Assembly (NCBI GenBank): GCA_025594325.1
Contig: JANHCV010000018.1
Span: 124,001 to 188,000 of the forward strand
Length of the DNA: 64,000 nucleotides
DNA from: Blastocladiella emersonii ATCC 22665
Lineage: Eukaryota > Blastocladiomycota > Blastocladiomycetes > Blastocladiales > Blastocladiaceae
Direction: 5' to 3'
This document shows positions 1 to 11,200 of this stretch, piece after piece. The translations under genes were made by a program, and so were the position numbers. The notes under the pieces were generated by a model, which was not told the DNA's origin, did not search any database, and saw only the letters and a program-made list of their open reading frames with translations. The stretch's first letter is position 1; every line of letters begins with the position of its first letter.

Positions 1-1277
1 GGCCCGCAGACTGCGCGCTACGTGGTCGGCCGCGGACCGGCCACCCGCGCTGCTCACGCTCCTCTCGCTGTTCGAACCGCGCCCGACGTTTTCGCCGGGC
101 CCCCTCTCATCTCATCCGCGCGCTCCGGCAACCGCCCCACGCAGTCTGGCCAGCCCGGTGCTGCTTTTCGGTCTTGGCGAGCGGCGGGTCGGCCCTCTCG
201 CTGTCGACTCGCTTCATCTCGCTACATGCGCTTTCGCCAACGGCTTACCTACGTGCGGGTCGCTCGCTCACAACCGCTTCCCCGCGAAACTCGCTCCCCC
301 AAGTCGGCGACCTTCTATCTTGCCCCTTTCCCGCTCGCTGTCCGAACCCTACTCTTGCCCGCGCCGCCGAGTCCTTGCGCCCTTTCGCCCTCTCCAACCC
401 TTTGGAATCTTGCCACGGTGGCAGGCGTCACGTCCCATGCTACTTTATATATCGTCCCGAAAACCTCCTCCCCTCGACGAGCTGTCGCTTTCGCATCAAG
501 CCACGCGAACACGTCCACTTTGCCGAGCAGCTCGCTCCTTCGCGGTCACTGATGCCTCTTGTACCGCACGAACGGACCAGCAGCGGGTCACGGCTCTGCG
601 CTGAGGGCCGCTCGAGCAGCCCTGCCTTGCTTGCACTGCTCGAGTGCCCGGCCCCGGACGCTATCCAGGTTCGCCAGCGCTCGCGCACTTTCGCCCGCGA
701 CCACGGCATCGGCCACTCCGTGGAGTGCGTTGAAAATTGTGCTTCCTTGACCTTCGGCACGGCCACGGCAATGTTCTCGATGCTGCTCATGCCGTCCCAA
801 CCTCCTCGTCTACGGAATGCTTCCCCTCCACAGCTTTGCGACGATCGCCCAAACATACCGCGACCCATCGAAACATGCACCGCCAGATCTGCCGAGCTGA
901 CGGCCGCGGCGCGCGTCGGCATCTCCGCATCGTGGTACTTGCCGCTCATCACGGACGAGTGTGCCTGCTGCGTTACGTTTCCACGCTGCCCATCAATTTC
1001 TCCGGCCTATCGCGTGTGATCTCGCAGCTCTCGCAACCACCCCTGAACACCTCTCGCTGTAGCCTGCGGATAAAACTCGCCCGCGCATGTCAACTGATGT
1101 TGTCGTGTTGGACTCGCTCGTCGCGACGGCGGGCGCGGCGGTCGCCTCGATCAAGACATTTTTGAAGAATGAGGACCTTCCCGACGACCGCATCAAGATG
1201 TACTCATCATTTATAGAAACACGAGTAGAAGGACAAAAGAGCAGCGCGCGGTACGGATGGGGAGCAAACAAACACTC
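1..1277. other. Left-edge region with no confidently assigned gene
   Basis: About 1.3 kb with open frames on both strands, none of which gives a recognisable domain or a consistent exon chain. Minus-strand frames near 590-750 and 315-510 look mildly protein-like but are interrupted and shift frame. A TATA-like stretch (tttatatatc) lies near 443-453. The region may hold the end of a gene entering from the left, untranslated sequence, or decayed coding DNA. The last bases before 1278 are expected to be the 3' untranslated region of the minus-strand gene that follows. Confidence 0.4.
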
Positions 1278-1281
1278 TTAG
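1087..1281 (+). CDS. Possible small hypothetical ORF (64 aa)
   Basis: An ATG-initiated 64-codon ORF whose first ~40 residues (STDVVVLDSLVATAG, then KTFLKNEDLPDDRIKMYSSF) have a balanced, protein-like composition, unlike the Arg/Pro-rich shadows around it. It ends convergently, its stop overlapping the stop of the minus-strand gene at 1278. No family is recognised. It could be a small gene, the last exon of an upstream gene, or chance. The C-terminal third lies where the neighbour's 3' UTR is expected, which weakens the case. Confidence 0.2.
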   Translation: MSTDVVVLDSLVATAGAAVASIKTFLKNEDLPDDRIKMYSSFIETRVEGQKSSARYGWGANKHS

Positions 1282-3557
1282 ACGTGGAAGATCCAGGTCC
1301 GCATCTGGTAGTGGACGACCATCATGGCCGTGGACATGACCATGACGGCCGAGGCGAGGATGAGCTGGAGGGGCGAGTTTTTGCGGAGCTCCTGGGCCAG
1401 GTTGGTGAGCAGACTGATGGACATGATCTGGGCAATGAACGGGCCAAAGAAGAGGAACCGCATGCCGGCGGGCATGCGCTGCGCCGACAGAACCTCGGTG
1501 AGCCCGCCCGCCTTCCACACGCTGAGGGCCACGAGCCCGACAAACACGAGGTGCGTCAGGGACGTCGCCGCCGCCAGGTTCTCGAGCCGGCTGGTCGCCG
1601 ACGGCACCGGCTTGTCGGCGTCAATGACCGTCGGCGCGCGCATCGCGCCGATCAGGCCCTTGACCAGCCACAGCAGCGTGTACGCGGCGAACACGGCATG
1701 GGCCGCCGTGGTGACGGGGACCACAAACTCGGCCGACTCGGTGTACGACACGGGCTCGAAAGCGACGGGGCCCTCGCGGCCGACCGCGTTCGTGACGAGG
1801 TACCAGCTGGGCGCATTGGACTCGGTGCCGCCGGGGAAGATTGCGGCCGTGAAGGCGGGCGCGTCGCGCTGGCCGCTCGCGGCCGCGGAGAACACGATTA
1901 GGTCGCCCGCGCGGCGCACCGAACCGTCGGCGGGCAGCGTCGAGGACTGGGTCGGGGTGAGCTCGATGGCGGTGGGTGCGGACGCGCCGGCAATGGACGC
2001 CGAGTCGAGGTTGCTGGTCGGCACCTCGGTCCGGATGCGCGAGACCAGCAGCGAGTTGCCCGAGGGCGACAGCTCGACCTTGATCTGCGAGAGGAGGTGG
2101 GCCGAGGCCTCAATGGTCGTGTACGCGTTCTGCACGGTGCGGTATGTGCCGACGTAGGGCTTGAGGTCGACGGTGACACTGCCCGAGCTCTGCTGGCGCT
2201 TCTTGCCCGACTTGGCGCCGTCGTCCTCCTTCTCGGCCGAGGCAAACTTGGTCACAAACTCGTCGAGGAACTGGGCGCGGACCGACGGCGCCCCCGCGTT
2301 GATGGCGAGGAAGACGCCGACACGGTCGGCCGGGAACAGGGCGGCGAGGGACGAGAAGCCGGGCATGTCGCCCGTCTGGACGAGGATACGGGTCGCGCCC
2401 GAGCTGCCGCGGACCACGCGCTCGAGCCAGCCGCCCAGCGTCGCGCCCGAGTCCGAGCCGGGGAAGCTCCCAATGGTCATCTCGGTCATGTCGCGGGCCG
2501 CGTCCTTGGACACGATCTGGTGCCCGTTGGCCTTGCCGCCGTTGAGCGCCATCTTGAGCAGCTGCGCCGCGTCCGAGGCCGTGGTGACGAGGCTGCCCGC
2601 CACGTTGTTGGCGTACAGGTCGAGCGGCGTAAAGGTCGCGGCGCCGACCTTTTTGATGTGGCCGGACGCGGCGCCGTCCACAGTCGACTCGTCACCGCCC
2701 TTGCCCTTGCCCGAGCGGCCGGAACTGGCGGCCGAGACGACGGGGTCCTGCGCGTCGTGGCCGCGCATGGTCGAGGCGGTCATGCCGAGCGGCTTGAGGA
2801 TCATGTCGGACGCGTACTCGTCGAACGGCGTCTCGGTGAGGGCGGACACGAGGTGCGCGAGCGCAGCGTATCCGTGGGCCGAGCGGGCGAGCGGCGGGGC
2901 GCCGGGGTTCCGAACGCGGCGCGGGAACTCGCGCAGGACCTCGGACGAGTTGGCGAGCACGCGGGCGCGCGACGCCCACTGGCCGAGGAGCTTGCCTTCC
3001 CAGCCGCCGGCGTGGGCGAGCGCGTGGCGGATCGTGATGGGCACGTCAATGCCCTGGTGGCGCACAGCCGACGTCGTGGACACGCCGGGGACGAGCTGCT
3101 CGAGCGAGTCGTCGAGCGACTCGAGGCGGCCCGCGTCGCGCAGCTGCATCACGGCTGTCGCCGTCACGAGCTCCGACAGCCCGCCGACGCGCACCAGGGT
3201 GTTGGCCGTCATGTCGCCGCCGCTGCCGCCCGCCGTGCGCGAGCCGAAGCCGCCGGCGTACACGGTCTTGCCGTCCTTGACCACGGCGACGGCGAGCCCC
3301 GGCGTCGAGGAGCCGACGTAGCGGCCGGCAAAGTCCTCGACGAAAGCGCCGATCGACTTGGACGACACGGACAGCTTGTCGGTGGATCCGCCGGCGCGGA
3401 CGGCGTAGGGGGCGACGAGCAGCGCCACAGCGGCCGCGACGAGGAGATGCAGCACGACCGACGATGCATGGCCCTGCTGCTGGTGGTGGTAGTGTGGCGC
3501 GCGGCGGCGAGACGAGCGCGCGCTGGGCGCCTCCTCGCGTCGCACAGTGGACCGCAT
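1278..3557 (-). CDS. Beta-lactamase-fold (serine hydrolase-like) membrane protein, predicted catalytically inactive
   Basis: A single-exon protein of 759 aa. It starts with a basic tail and a hydrophobic signal-anchor (about residues 33-52). Residues ~65-430 resemble the class C beta-lactamase/penicillin-binding-protein fold: PGLAVAVVKDGKTVYAGGFG, then TATAVMQLRDAGRLESLDD, ITIRHALAHAGGW and, later, MPGFSSLAALFPADRVGVF. The C-terminus (about 613-759) holds four likely membrane helices. The active-site motifs are altered: the usual SxxK reads G126-L-S-E129, the usual YxN reads R225-S-A227, and the third motif (H/K-x-G region) reads QTGDMPGF. The fold assignment follows from family knowledge. 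The loss of catalysis is inferred from these positions. A structural, sensing or protein-binding role at a membrane is possible, with the fold domain probably lumenal or extracellular. The ATG at 3557 is the only in-frame start ahead of the anchor. Confidence 0.75.
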   Translation of the reverse strand: MRSTVRREEAPSARSSRRRAPHYHHQQQGHASSVVLHLLVAAAVALLVAPYAVRAGGSTDKLSVSSKSIGAFVEDFAGRYVGSSTPGLAVAVVKDGKTVYAGGFGSRTAGGSGGDMTANTLVRVGGLSELVTATAVMQLRDAGRLESLDDSLEQLVPGVSTTSAVRHQGIDVPITIRHALAHAGGWEGKLLGQWASRARVLANSSEVLREFPRRVRNPGAPPLARSAHGYAALAHLVSALTETPFDEYASDMILKPLGMTASTMRGHDAQDPVVSAASSGRSGKGKGGDESTVDGAASGHIKKVGAATFTPLDLYANNVAGSLVTTASDAAQLLKMALNGGKANGHQIVSKDAARDMTEMTIGSFPGSDSGATLGGWLERVVRGSSGATRILVQTGDMPGFSSLAALFPADRVGVFLAINAGAPSVRAQFLDEFVTKFASAEKEDDGAKSGKKRQQSSGSVTVDLKPYVGTYRTVQNAYTTIEASAHLLSQIKVELSPSGNSLLVSRIRTEVPTSNLDSASIAGASAPTAIELTPTQSSTLPADGSVRRAGDLIVFSAAASGQRDAPAFTAAIFPGGTESNAPSWYLVTNAVGREGPVAFEPVSYTESAEFVVPVTTAAHAVFAAYTLLWLVKGLIGAMRAPTVIDADKPVPSATSRLENLAAATSLTHLVFVGLVALSVWKAGGLTEVLSAQRMPAGMRFLFFGPFIAQIMSISLLTNLAQELRKNSPLQLILASAVMVMSTAMMVVHYQMRTWIFHV

Positions 3558-4222
3558 AGTAGGGATCGGAGGGGTCGGTCGAGGTAGCTGGATGAGAGGA
3601 GAAGCCGCACCGGCGAGTTAGTCACGTCAATCCAGCAGTGTGGGGGTAGTGCGGGGACGGGCGGCGCAGCGGGCGAGTGCACGTACTGCAAGGGGGTGCG
3701 TCCGGACGTCAGCGGCGGATCCGGGAAGACGAGCGAGGTGAGCGATCGAGGGAGGGCGCAGGCTTGCAGCAAGCGCATAACAGCGTGGCGGCGGGAGCGG
3801 CGGGGCGGGCGGCAGGCGGGCGGCCGTGCGCGGCGACGCGTCCCGCGGTGTGAACGCGGTGCGAGACGCGCGCCTCTCAAGCACGTGCCGCGACGCGTCT
3901 CCGAACGCGTCTCGCACCGCGCGCGCCCGCCGTGAAAACTCGCCCGGGCGGGGCGGGCCAAGAGGCGGGCCAAGAGGCCGACGTGAGTTGCCCCTAATCG
4001 GCGCTTGAGGCCGTCCACTACGATGGCCGCCGCCCGGGAGACGCGGCGCTGCGAGACGCGGTACAAGGGGGCGTGTGGGTTCCCCATGACGCGCGCCGAG
4101 GTCATGCAGTGCGCGCGCATCATGTACCAGGGGGGTGTGGTGCATATATCCTAAGAAGTTTATTATATGCAGGCAAAACATGGGTAGGCGGGCAGCCGGG
4201 GGACACCGAGTACGGCTCCCCG
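3558..4222. other. Intergenic region: 5' side of the beta-lactamase-like gene, 3' side of the SAPS gene
   Basis: 665 bp between two minus-strand genes. It should contain the promoter and 5' UTR of the gene at 1278-3557 and the 3' UTR of the gene at 4223-7444. It is very GC-rich, holds an inverted repeat (3855-3921) and a short direct repeat (ggcgggccaaga twice, 3952-3978). Open frames crossing it are GC-driven and show no domain. Confidence 0.6.
3855..3921. repeat. 16-bp perfect inverted repeat in the upstream region
   Basis: The arm cgcggtgcgagacgcg (3855-3870) is matched by its exact reverse complement at 3906-3921, with a 35-bp spacer. A partial third copy (gctgcgagacgcggtac) lies near 4048-4064. 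Position, upstream of the start at 3557, would suit a regulatory site or a stem-loop in the 5' leader. Function is unknown. Confidence 0.6.
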
Positions 4223-7200
4223 CTACTCGTCGTCGTCAATGTTGACCTCGCGGTCGCCCATCTGCTGCCCACCGTTGGCGATGCCGTTGGTCCCGCCCTG
4301 CGAAGCGGCAGGGGTCCACTTGGCCGCGACGGCGTGCGGCTTGGGTGCCGGGGGCTCGGGCTGCTTTGGCGGGGCGGGAGTCGCCGTCCCGTCCATGAAT
4401 ATCCGGCGGCGGTCCACGGGTGCCGCGGGCGCCGGCGCGACGGGCGATTCCACGACCACGTCCATGGGGGTCTCGGAGGTGGTCGGCGTCGTGGGCGAGG
4501 TGGGCAGAGCCGAGGCCACCACGGGAGGCGCGACCGAGAGGGGCGACGGCGCTGCGGGGCCGGCGCGCCCGCGCCCTCGGGCGTCTTCGCTGGGCGCTTC
4601 GGTCACGTTGTCCATGCCGAACCCGAACGCCGAGGGACTCGGCGACGGGAGCCCGGGGCTCATGGGGCCGATGGTGGCGCCGTCGGCCTTAATGATGATC
4701 CCCGTGGACCGCAGCTCCTCGAAGAGCTCGGCGCGCGACTTGCGGCGGGTGCGGCGGCGGCGGCGCTTGATCGAGCCCGAGCCGTCGCCCAGCGTCACGG
4801 GGGACAGCGGCGCGTTGGGGTCGTCGAGGTACGGCCACGGCGAGCCGGGCTCCGAGTCGGGCGTGGTCGCGGCAGCGGCCTGCGTCGCCGTCACGGGCTC
4901 CTTGATGGTGACGATGGGGACGGCGGGCGGGACGAGGGACGGGTGGAAGCCGAGGCACACGGCGTACCGGGACCCGAGCTCGATGCCCAGCTCCTGGTCC
5001 GAGGTGAGCGGGACGGTGCCGGGCTGCGCAAACATGGACTTTTCGACAAACTCGACGCGGACCTGGTCGGGCATGACCTGCGGCGCCGGCCAGCGCGCCA
5101 TGCGGTGCGACGTCGGGAAGTCGCGTAGGGTCTGCGTCACCTGGACGCGCGTCTGCTGGTGCAGCGTGGCGAGGAACGACTGGTAGCGCGGCATGGCCAT
5201 GAGCAGACGGCCCAGGTAGTGCTCGGGGCCAACGGCGTCGGCGGTGAGGCGGATGAGGTTGAGGACCAGAATGGCAAAAGCGTGAAGATCGGTGGCGGCG
5301 GCGCGGACTGGGATGAACTCACCATTTGCGAGGCCATCAGTGGCACCGTTGGCCCCAGCACCAAAGAAACCGTTTGCGTTTGCGTTTGCGGCATTGGCGA
5401 ATGCCTCGGCCGGGGTTGGCGCGGACACGATGGCGGGAGCAGCCGCCGATGGCGCGGCCTCGGGGACTGGAGCCGGGATCTGCAACAGCTTGGCGAGCTG
5501 CATGGAGCGCTTCCGCGACATGCCCGGGATGGAGACGGGGTCGACGGGGGCCGACGCGTCGCCCGACTCGTAGTAGCCAATGAGGCGCTGGATCAGCTTG
5601 GGTTTTGCAATGGCCCAGCGCAGAAGCGTGTCGGATCCGACGACCAACACGGTGCGCAGCAAGCGGAAGTAGACGGCGAGGAAGGGCGAGGTCGGGTGGT
5701 GCAGCAACACGAGGTCGGTCAGATTCCGCCAGAAGAGCGCGGTGAGAGCAGACTCAATGGTCTGGACGGCGGCGTCGCTGGCCTTGAAGACGAGGTGCTG
5801 GACCAGCTCGAGGGCCTTGAGCTGGACCGAGGCGACGGTCAGATCAGACACGGCGGCGGCGAGCACGGGTAGGTGGGGCGTGAGGGCGAGGCTCATCACA
5901 TGGGCAATGGAGGTTGCGAGGGCAGCTTCGGACATGGGAGCGGGCGCAGTCGACGTGAGGGGCTTCGGAACGCTATTTTAAGTGAGTCGGGAGGGGCGTG
6001 TGTCAGTCGCTGAAAGGCTCGGAAAGAAGGGCAGGGTCCGTGGTCCGTTAGGCCTTTCGGTGAGGGCAGCGAATGGAGAGGAGGGGAAACGTGCGCGAGC
6101 GCGTGTGTGGTTGCGGGTCGAGCAGCGACGTACGTACGAGCGGACGACGAGGGCGTGGAGAATGGCAAAGACGGCGTTGCGCTGGTAGTCCTTGCCGCAC
6201 TTGACGAGGGAGACGAAGCGGCGCAGCAGGGCGTGGTCGGTGGCGAGCGACATGAAGAGGACGCTGCAGCCGTCCATGCGGAGGACCTCGTCGACGAGCG
6301 GACCAAAGAGGTCGACGGTGGCGGCGACGAGGTCGGGCAGCTCCGCCTCGATGTTGGTGACGAGGAACTCGATGAACTGGGCCTCCTGGAGGCGGGCAAA
6401 GCGCTCGGCGCGGTTCGGGTGGCCGACCTTGGTAACGGTGAGGATGGAGAGGGCGAGGGGCGGGATGGCGGGGTGGTGCAGGTGGCGGAGGAGGCGGAAG
6501 TAGAGTGGGAACAAGGGTCGGGCCGCGTCGCCATCGGTGTCGGAATCCGAGGCAGCGGCCGCATCGGCGGGAGAGGCGGATCGTGGTGGCGAGGGGGAGA
6601 GCAGCAGGTCAATGACGGGGAGGGTCGGGTTGCGGCGCAGGAACGAGTCGAGGACCTGGGCAAAGTGGTAGAGGTTGCCGTGCGAGTTGGTGGCGAGCAC
6701 GTCAAAGAGGCCGTCGACGATGGGGCCGAGGTGACGGTCGACAAAGGACGCATTGACGGGGTTGGTGGCGCACAGAATGTCCATGGCGCGGTAGGACAGG
6801 ATAGTGGGCTCGAGGCGGCGGTCGCGCGCATCGAGGGCGGCGAGGGCCCGGTCGATGGTCCAGTCGGCGGCCGAGTGGTGCGGCAGTTCGCCGGTCGGGA
6901 TGCGGGCAATGTAGGAGAGGAAGATGGGAAGAACGCCAGGAGTGGCAAAGAACTCGGCCATCTTGGCCTCGAGGCGGATGGTGTTGAGGTCGAGGATTTT
7001 CTCAACGAGGGCGCGGGCAGAAGCCTCGAAATCGGCGGCGGATTGGGGTGCCGAGTCAGAGGGCGAGGCGGGCGAGCCCATGGCGGGGGAAACCGGTGCC
7101 GAGGCGGCGGCAGAAGGCGGGCCGCTGGCCATGGTCGCGGTCGAGCTCGCGGTGGAGGTGGAGGTGGCCGTGGTCGCGGGCGCGGCCGACGACGAGGGCG

Positions 7201-7444
7201 ACGAGGAGGACGCGGAGGCCGACGAGGCGGCGGCGGCGGCGATGGATGCGGTCAGGAGTGCGTTGGCGGACCAGAACTCGTCGCGCTTGATCTGCGAGGA
7301 GCGGCGGTGAAGCGACTTGCCGCGGCTGTCGACGGCGGGGGGAGCGCCCGCAGCGGAGGCGGAAGCGGAGACAGAGGGGGCCGAGGGCGTGGACGGGCCC
7401 GCAGGAGCCGGAGCCGGAGCCGGAGCCGTCCGAGGGCCAGACAT
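4223..7444 (-). CDS. SAPS-domain protein (Sit4/PP6 phosphatase regulatory subunit-like), 2 exons
   Basis: Exons are complement(6138..7444) and complement(4223..5972), joined over a 165-bp intron with a GTACGT donor and an aaaatag acceptor; the frame closes exactly to 1018 aa. The N-terminus (about 1-130) is Ala/Ser/Pro-rich. From about 135 the protein resembles the SAPS helical-repeat domain: ALVEKILDLNTIRLEAKMAE then FFATPGVLPIFLSYI, and in exon 2 ALTALFWRNLTDLVLLHHP, then AKPKLIQRLIGYYESG and HAFAILVLNLIRLTADA. SAPS proteins (yeast Sap155/185/190, vertebrate PP6R) bind the Sit4/PP6 catalytic subunit and guide it in G1 progression and nutrient signalling. The C-terminal ~330 residues are low complexity with a basic patch (KRRRRRTRRKSRAELFEELR). 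The SAPS call rests on pattern recognition of helical segments. Another armadillo-like scaffold is the main alternative. Confidence 0.7.
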
Positions 7445-7842
7445 GCGGGGTGCGGGGTCGGTGGTGGGTGGGGCGGTTCCGCGGCTCGGCGGGTTCGCGG
7501 CGCGCAGGGCGGGCGGGTTCAGATCCGTTGCAGGCAGTGGTGCAGAGGTGCGGAGGTGCAGTGGTGCGCCGGGGTCGGATGCGATGGCAGGGGCGGGCGG
7601 GCAGGGCGGGCCGCTGGGCGGGCCGCTGGGCGGGCCGGGCGTCGCCGCACCGGTCGCCAAACTCTCTCGCGGCGACCACGGCACGTGCGGCGGCTGATGG
7701 CCGTGGCAGGATCTGCGCCGCACCGCCGCCACGCCGCGGAGCAGGTGTTCTCGCCTTCCCTCCTCCCCTCTCGAACCACAATCAATCAATCGCAGCCTTG
7801 CCTCGCCTCGCACACCGGCCGGGTTAGCGCACCCGAGTCCTC

Positions 7843-7876
<34 letters not shown>

Positions 7877-8214
7877 GCCGCCCCCTCTATTGCGCGCGCA
7901 GCGAGCCGACGACGCCCTCCATCGCTCGCGCCGACCCACTCGTCGCAGTCGATTCCACGACTTTGCGCACTGGCTCAGCCTCGACCTTGACTCGCGCTTC
8001 CGCCGCCACCGAGCCGGCCATCGACCTCATCGGGCACCGACCACGACCGCGACCGCGACCGCGCCATCGTACGCGGGATGCGTTGCTCGAGCACCGCCAC
8101 GGCCCGACCCGGCGACCTGCCCGTTCGGGCACCTCGCGGCCGCTTCCCGCGCCCCCAACTGACGCGGGTCCCTCTCCTCCCCTCGCCGCCGCCGTGTAGT
8201 CGGATCCCGCCACC
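7445..8214. promoter_or_regulatory. Divergent promoter region between the SAPS and RhoGEF genes
   Basis: 770 bp between two divergent start codons (7444 minus, 8215 plus). It must hold both promoters and 5' leaders. It is GC-rich with several simple repeats, including five tandem copies of cccgag at 7844-7873 and a short cgaccg run near 8041-8064. No clear TATA box was seen. Confidence 0.55.
7844..7875. repeat. Hexanucleotide simple repeat (cccgag)5
   Basis: Five uninterrupted copies of cccgag followed by a partial copy, in the divergent promoter region. Typical of GC-rich microsatellites. No function is inferred. Confidence 0.8.
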
Positions 8215-11200
8215 ATGTCGGCCCCCGGCGCCCTCGACCCTGCGCCCGCCGCCGCCGCCGCCGCCGCCACCATGCTCGCCGACGCCACCGCCACCGCGAC
8301 CGCGACCGCCGGCTTCCTCGCCCAGTGGGCCGAGCTCTGGCTGCGCACCCTGGCTGCGCTTGCCGTGGCCATCGCGGTCCCGCTCGCCGTCCTGCACGCC
8401 GTGCGTCTCGACATGGTCACCGCTCGCCTCGCGGACCCGCCCGCGGCGCCACTGCCCTCGCCCGCCCCCGCGCAATCGGCGCCCGAGGCCGATCCCGCGC
8501 CGCGCCCGCGCCCCCGCCGAAAGTCGCTCCTGCAGCGCATCGGCTCCGGCGTGTGGAGCGCCGCCTCCCTCCCTTCGCTGTCCCCACCATGGCGCTCGTC
8601 CGCCGTCCCGCCTTCGCCCACCACCCCGGCGGCCGCGGATCCTACTCCGGTCACTCCGGCCTTTGCCGCCGGGCGCGAGCATGTCCTCGACCGGGACCTC
8701 GCCCTCGCTCCCGAAGCTCGCGGCCCCGTCCCTGGCGAGTGGCCGGCCTCGGCCGCGCACCAACCGCCCCCGCCCCCGTCGCCCGTGTCCTCCTCGCGCC
8801 GCTCGCGCGTCCGCTCCTCGCCCGCACCGTCGCTCGTCATCCTCGCCTCCCCACCAGGTTCGCCCTCCTCTCCCGGATCGCCCGCCCGGTCCGCTACCTC
8901 GTCTTCCTCCGCCTCCTCTCCGACACCCTCGACCGCGCCGCGCCGCCGGAGCAGCACCATCACCATGGCCCCTGCCTCGGCCACGAGCTCCTCGGCTTCA
9001 CCCTCAGCGACCGTCCCGCCCGTCCCCGCCCTCCCTGCGTCCAAGGGCTGCGCTGGCCTCCCGGGATCCGACGGTCTGCCCCCTTCCCCCACCATCCCGC
9101 GCCGCGAGAGCATCATAGTGGTGAAGCCCCGCCTCCCGACGCCGAGTTCTGGCTCGGGGCATACCCCGGCTCCCGCGCCCGCGCCCGCGCCTGCGACTAT
9201 CCCCGCCGCGCCCTCGCACACGGGCGGCATCGTCGCATCGCTCGCTGCCCGTGCATCGGCCGCCGCCTCGGACGCCATCGGCCACTATCCCGCCGCCGCC
9301 GCCATGACCCACCGCGTCGCGGAGGCCACGGCCGCCCACCATCACCCCATGGGCCAAAAGATCGCCGGCATCGTGCGCATGTTCGACCCTCTCCGCGCCG
9401 CCGCTGTCGCCGCTCCCTTGCCGTCGGCACCCGAGTCGGCACTCCCTGACTCGGCTTCGAGTGGGCCGATTTCCCCCTCGTCCTCTGCGCCGGTGCGCCC
9501 GCCTGGCTCGCCGGAGCGTCTCCTCCCCGTCCGCGTGCCCTCGCCCGCCCCGCTCGCCGCCCTCGCTGCCGCCACCAGCGTCCCGAGCGGCATGCAGGCT
9601 CACCGCGGATCGCAGCTCCGGCGCTCCTCGTCCTCGTCCTCGTCCTCCTCGTCGTCCATTTCGACGTCGGCCGTCTCGGACCAGTCCGGCGAGAGGCACG
9701 ACCGCGGCGAGCGCAACGGCGACTCGGCTGCATCGAGTGGCGCCGAAACGGCCGCTCCGGTGGCTTGCCGCCCGCCCGCGGCACCAATGGCGCAGCCCGC
9801 TCCTGCTGCCCCGCCCGCCCGCGACACCGCCACCATCGCCGCCGCTGCCTCCTCCACCACAACGGCAAACTCTCCATCGCCGCCTGCACCCAAACCCAGC
9901 GCTGCGGCAGCGGCTCCCGGCCGGCGCCCCCTCCCGCCGCTGCCTTCTCCGCCCTCCTCGCGACCCGCCAGCGTCCCCGATCTGCCCTCCCCCCCCTCCC
10001 CCACGGCTACCTCCTCGATCGCCGCGTCGTCCGAGATCACCACCATGGCAGCAGCTCACTCCGATGCCGCTCCATCTGCTGTCGCGCCGATCACATCTGC
10101 GGCCACGCCCGCCGAGGCAGATTGCGAGGCTGGTGAACCGTCGTCGCCCAGCGTGACCGCGTCCGCTTCGAGTCGCGACGCTTCCGCTTCCGTGGCTCCT
10201 GATCCTATTCCTGCCGCCGCTTCTATTCCGGGGAAACCGCACGCGACCGCACCCCTCTCCCCGGCGCTGTCACCATCACTCTCGCCTTCGCCACCAACAA
10301 CGCCCCCGGCGCCCTTGGCTGTCGACGACGCCGAGTGCGATCCCTCTGCGCCGCCTCCGTCGGCCGACGCGAATGGTTCTCTCTCCTCTCCTCCTCTACC
10401 CTCCGCTGTGCCTGCTCCCGCCGAGACCATGCAGCCGCTTCCCGTCGGACTTGCTGCGGCTGCGGCGGCGGCAACTCTCTCGGTCGCGCCACCGCCGATC
10501 CTGCGCACTCCGTCGCCAGTCGCGCACCGGCCCGCCCGTGGCGCGTCCCTACCGCCCAACAAGCGTAAGTCGCTCGACCCGGACTCGGCGGTTGCCGTTT
10601 CCGCGCCGCCCGTCCCTCCACCACGCCTGCCGTCGCCGGCACCTGGCTCGGCTGCTGCGCCACCACCAACACCACCCGAGCCCTGTGCCAACTCGCCCGC
10701 GCTGCCCGCCGACTCCGCCTCCTCGGAGAGTTTCGCGGCAGCCTCTACCCTCCCCGCCTGGGATGACGCGCCTGCCTTCTCCGCATCGGTTCCTCCTGCC
10801 ACTCGGGCCCAGTTTCTCCCGCCGCGCAGCGCATCGGTCCCTCCTGAAACGGGTCGTCCGTCGCCTGCTTTGGGGTCGCCGGACATGGCCTCGCCACTCG
10901 ACGTCCCGAGTCTCGCCCCGCGTCCGCGCACCTCCCTCACCCTGTCGCTGCCTGCGTCTCCTTCCAGGCATTCTGGCGGGGAGCTCGTCAACGCGCCCGT
11001 TGGCGCCGCGCGTGCTGCCGAGCCCGCCACGGCCCCCGTGTCGCCCGTCACGAGCCCGGACCTGCTCTACTCGGGCGTCACTCGCCTCATTGGCTCCCCG
11101 ACCATGTCGCGCATGACCGCCTACCGCCGCCCCTCGGCCGATGTGTCATCCATCACGGCCGACAACCCATGGGTTTCGCGCCTGCGCGGCGCAGAACACG

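Noticed and set aside
2097-3587. Long plus-strand open frame of ~496 codons opposite the beta-lactamase-like gene
   Set aside because: Arg/Gly/Ala/His-rich, no domain, and fully antisense to a gene with clear family motifs; a shadow of GC-rich codons.
6107-7990. Plus-strand open frame of ~627 codons opposite the SAPS gene
   Set aside because: Composition is a Gly/Arg/Glu shadow, and the opposite strand carries helical-repeat motifs and a clean intron.
7887-9278. Minus-strand open frame of ~463 codons over the divergent promoter and RhoGEF N-terminus
   Set aside because: Low complexity, no motif, and starts inside the opposing coding exon.
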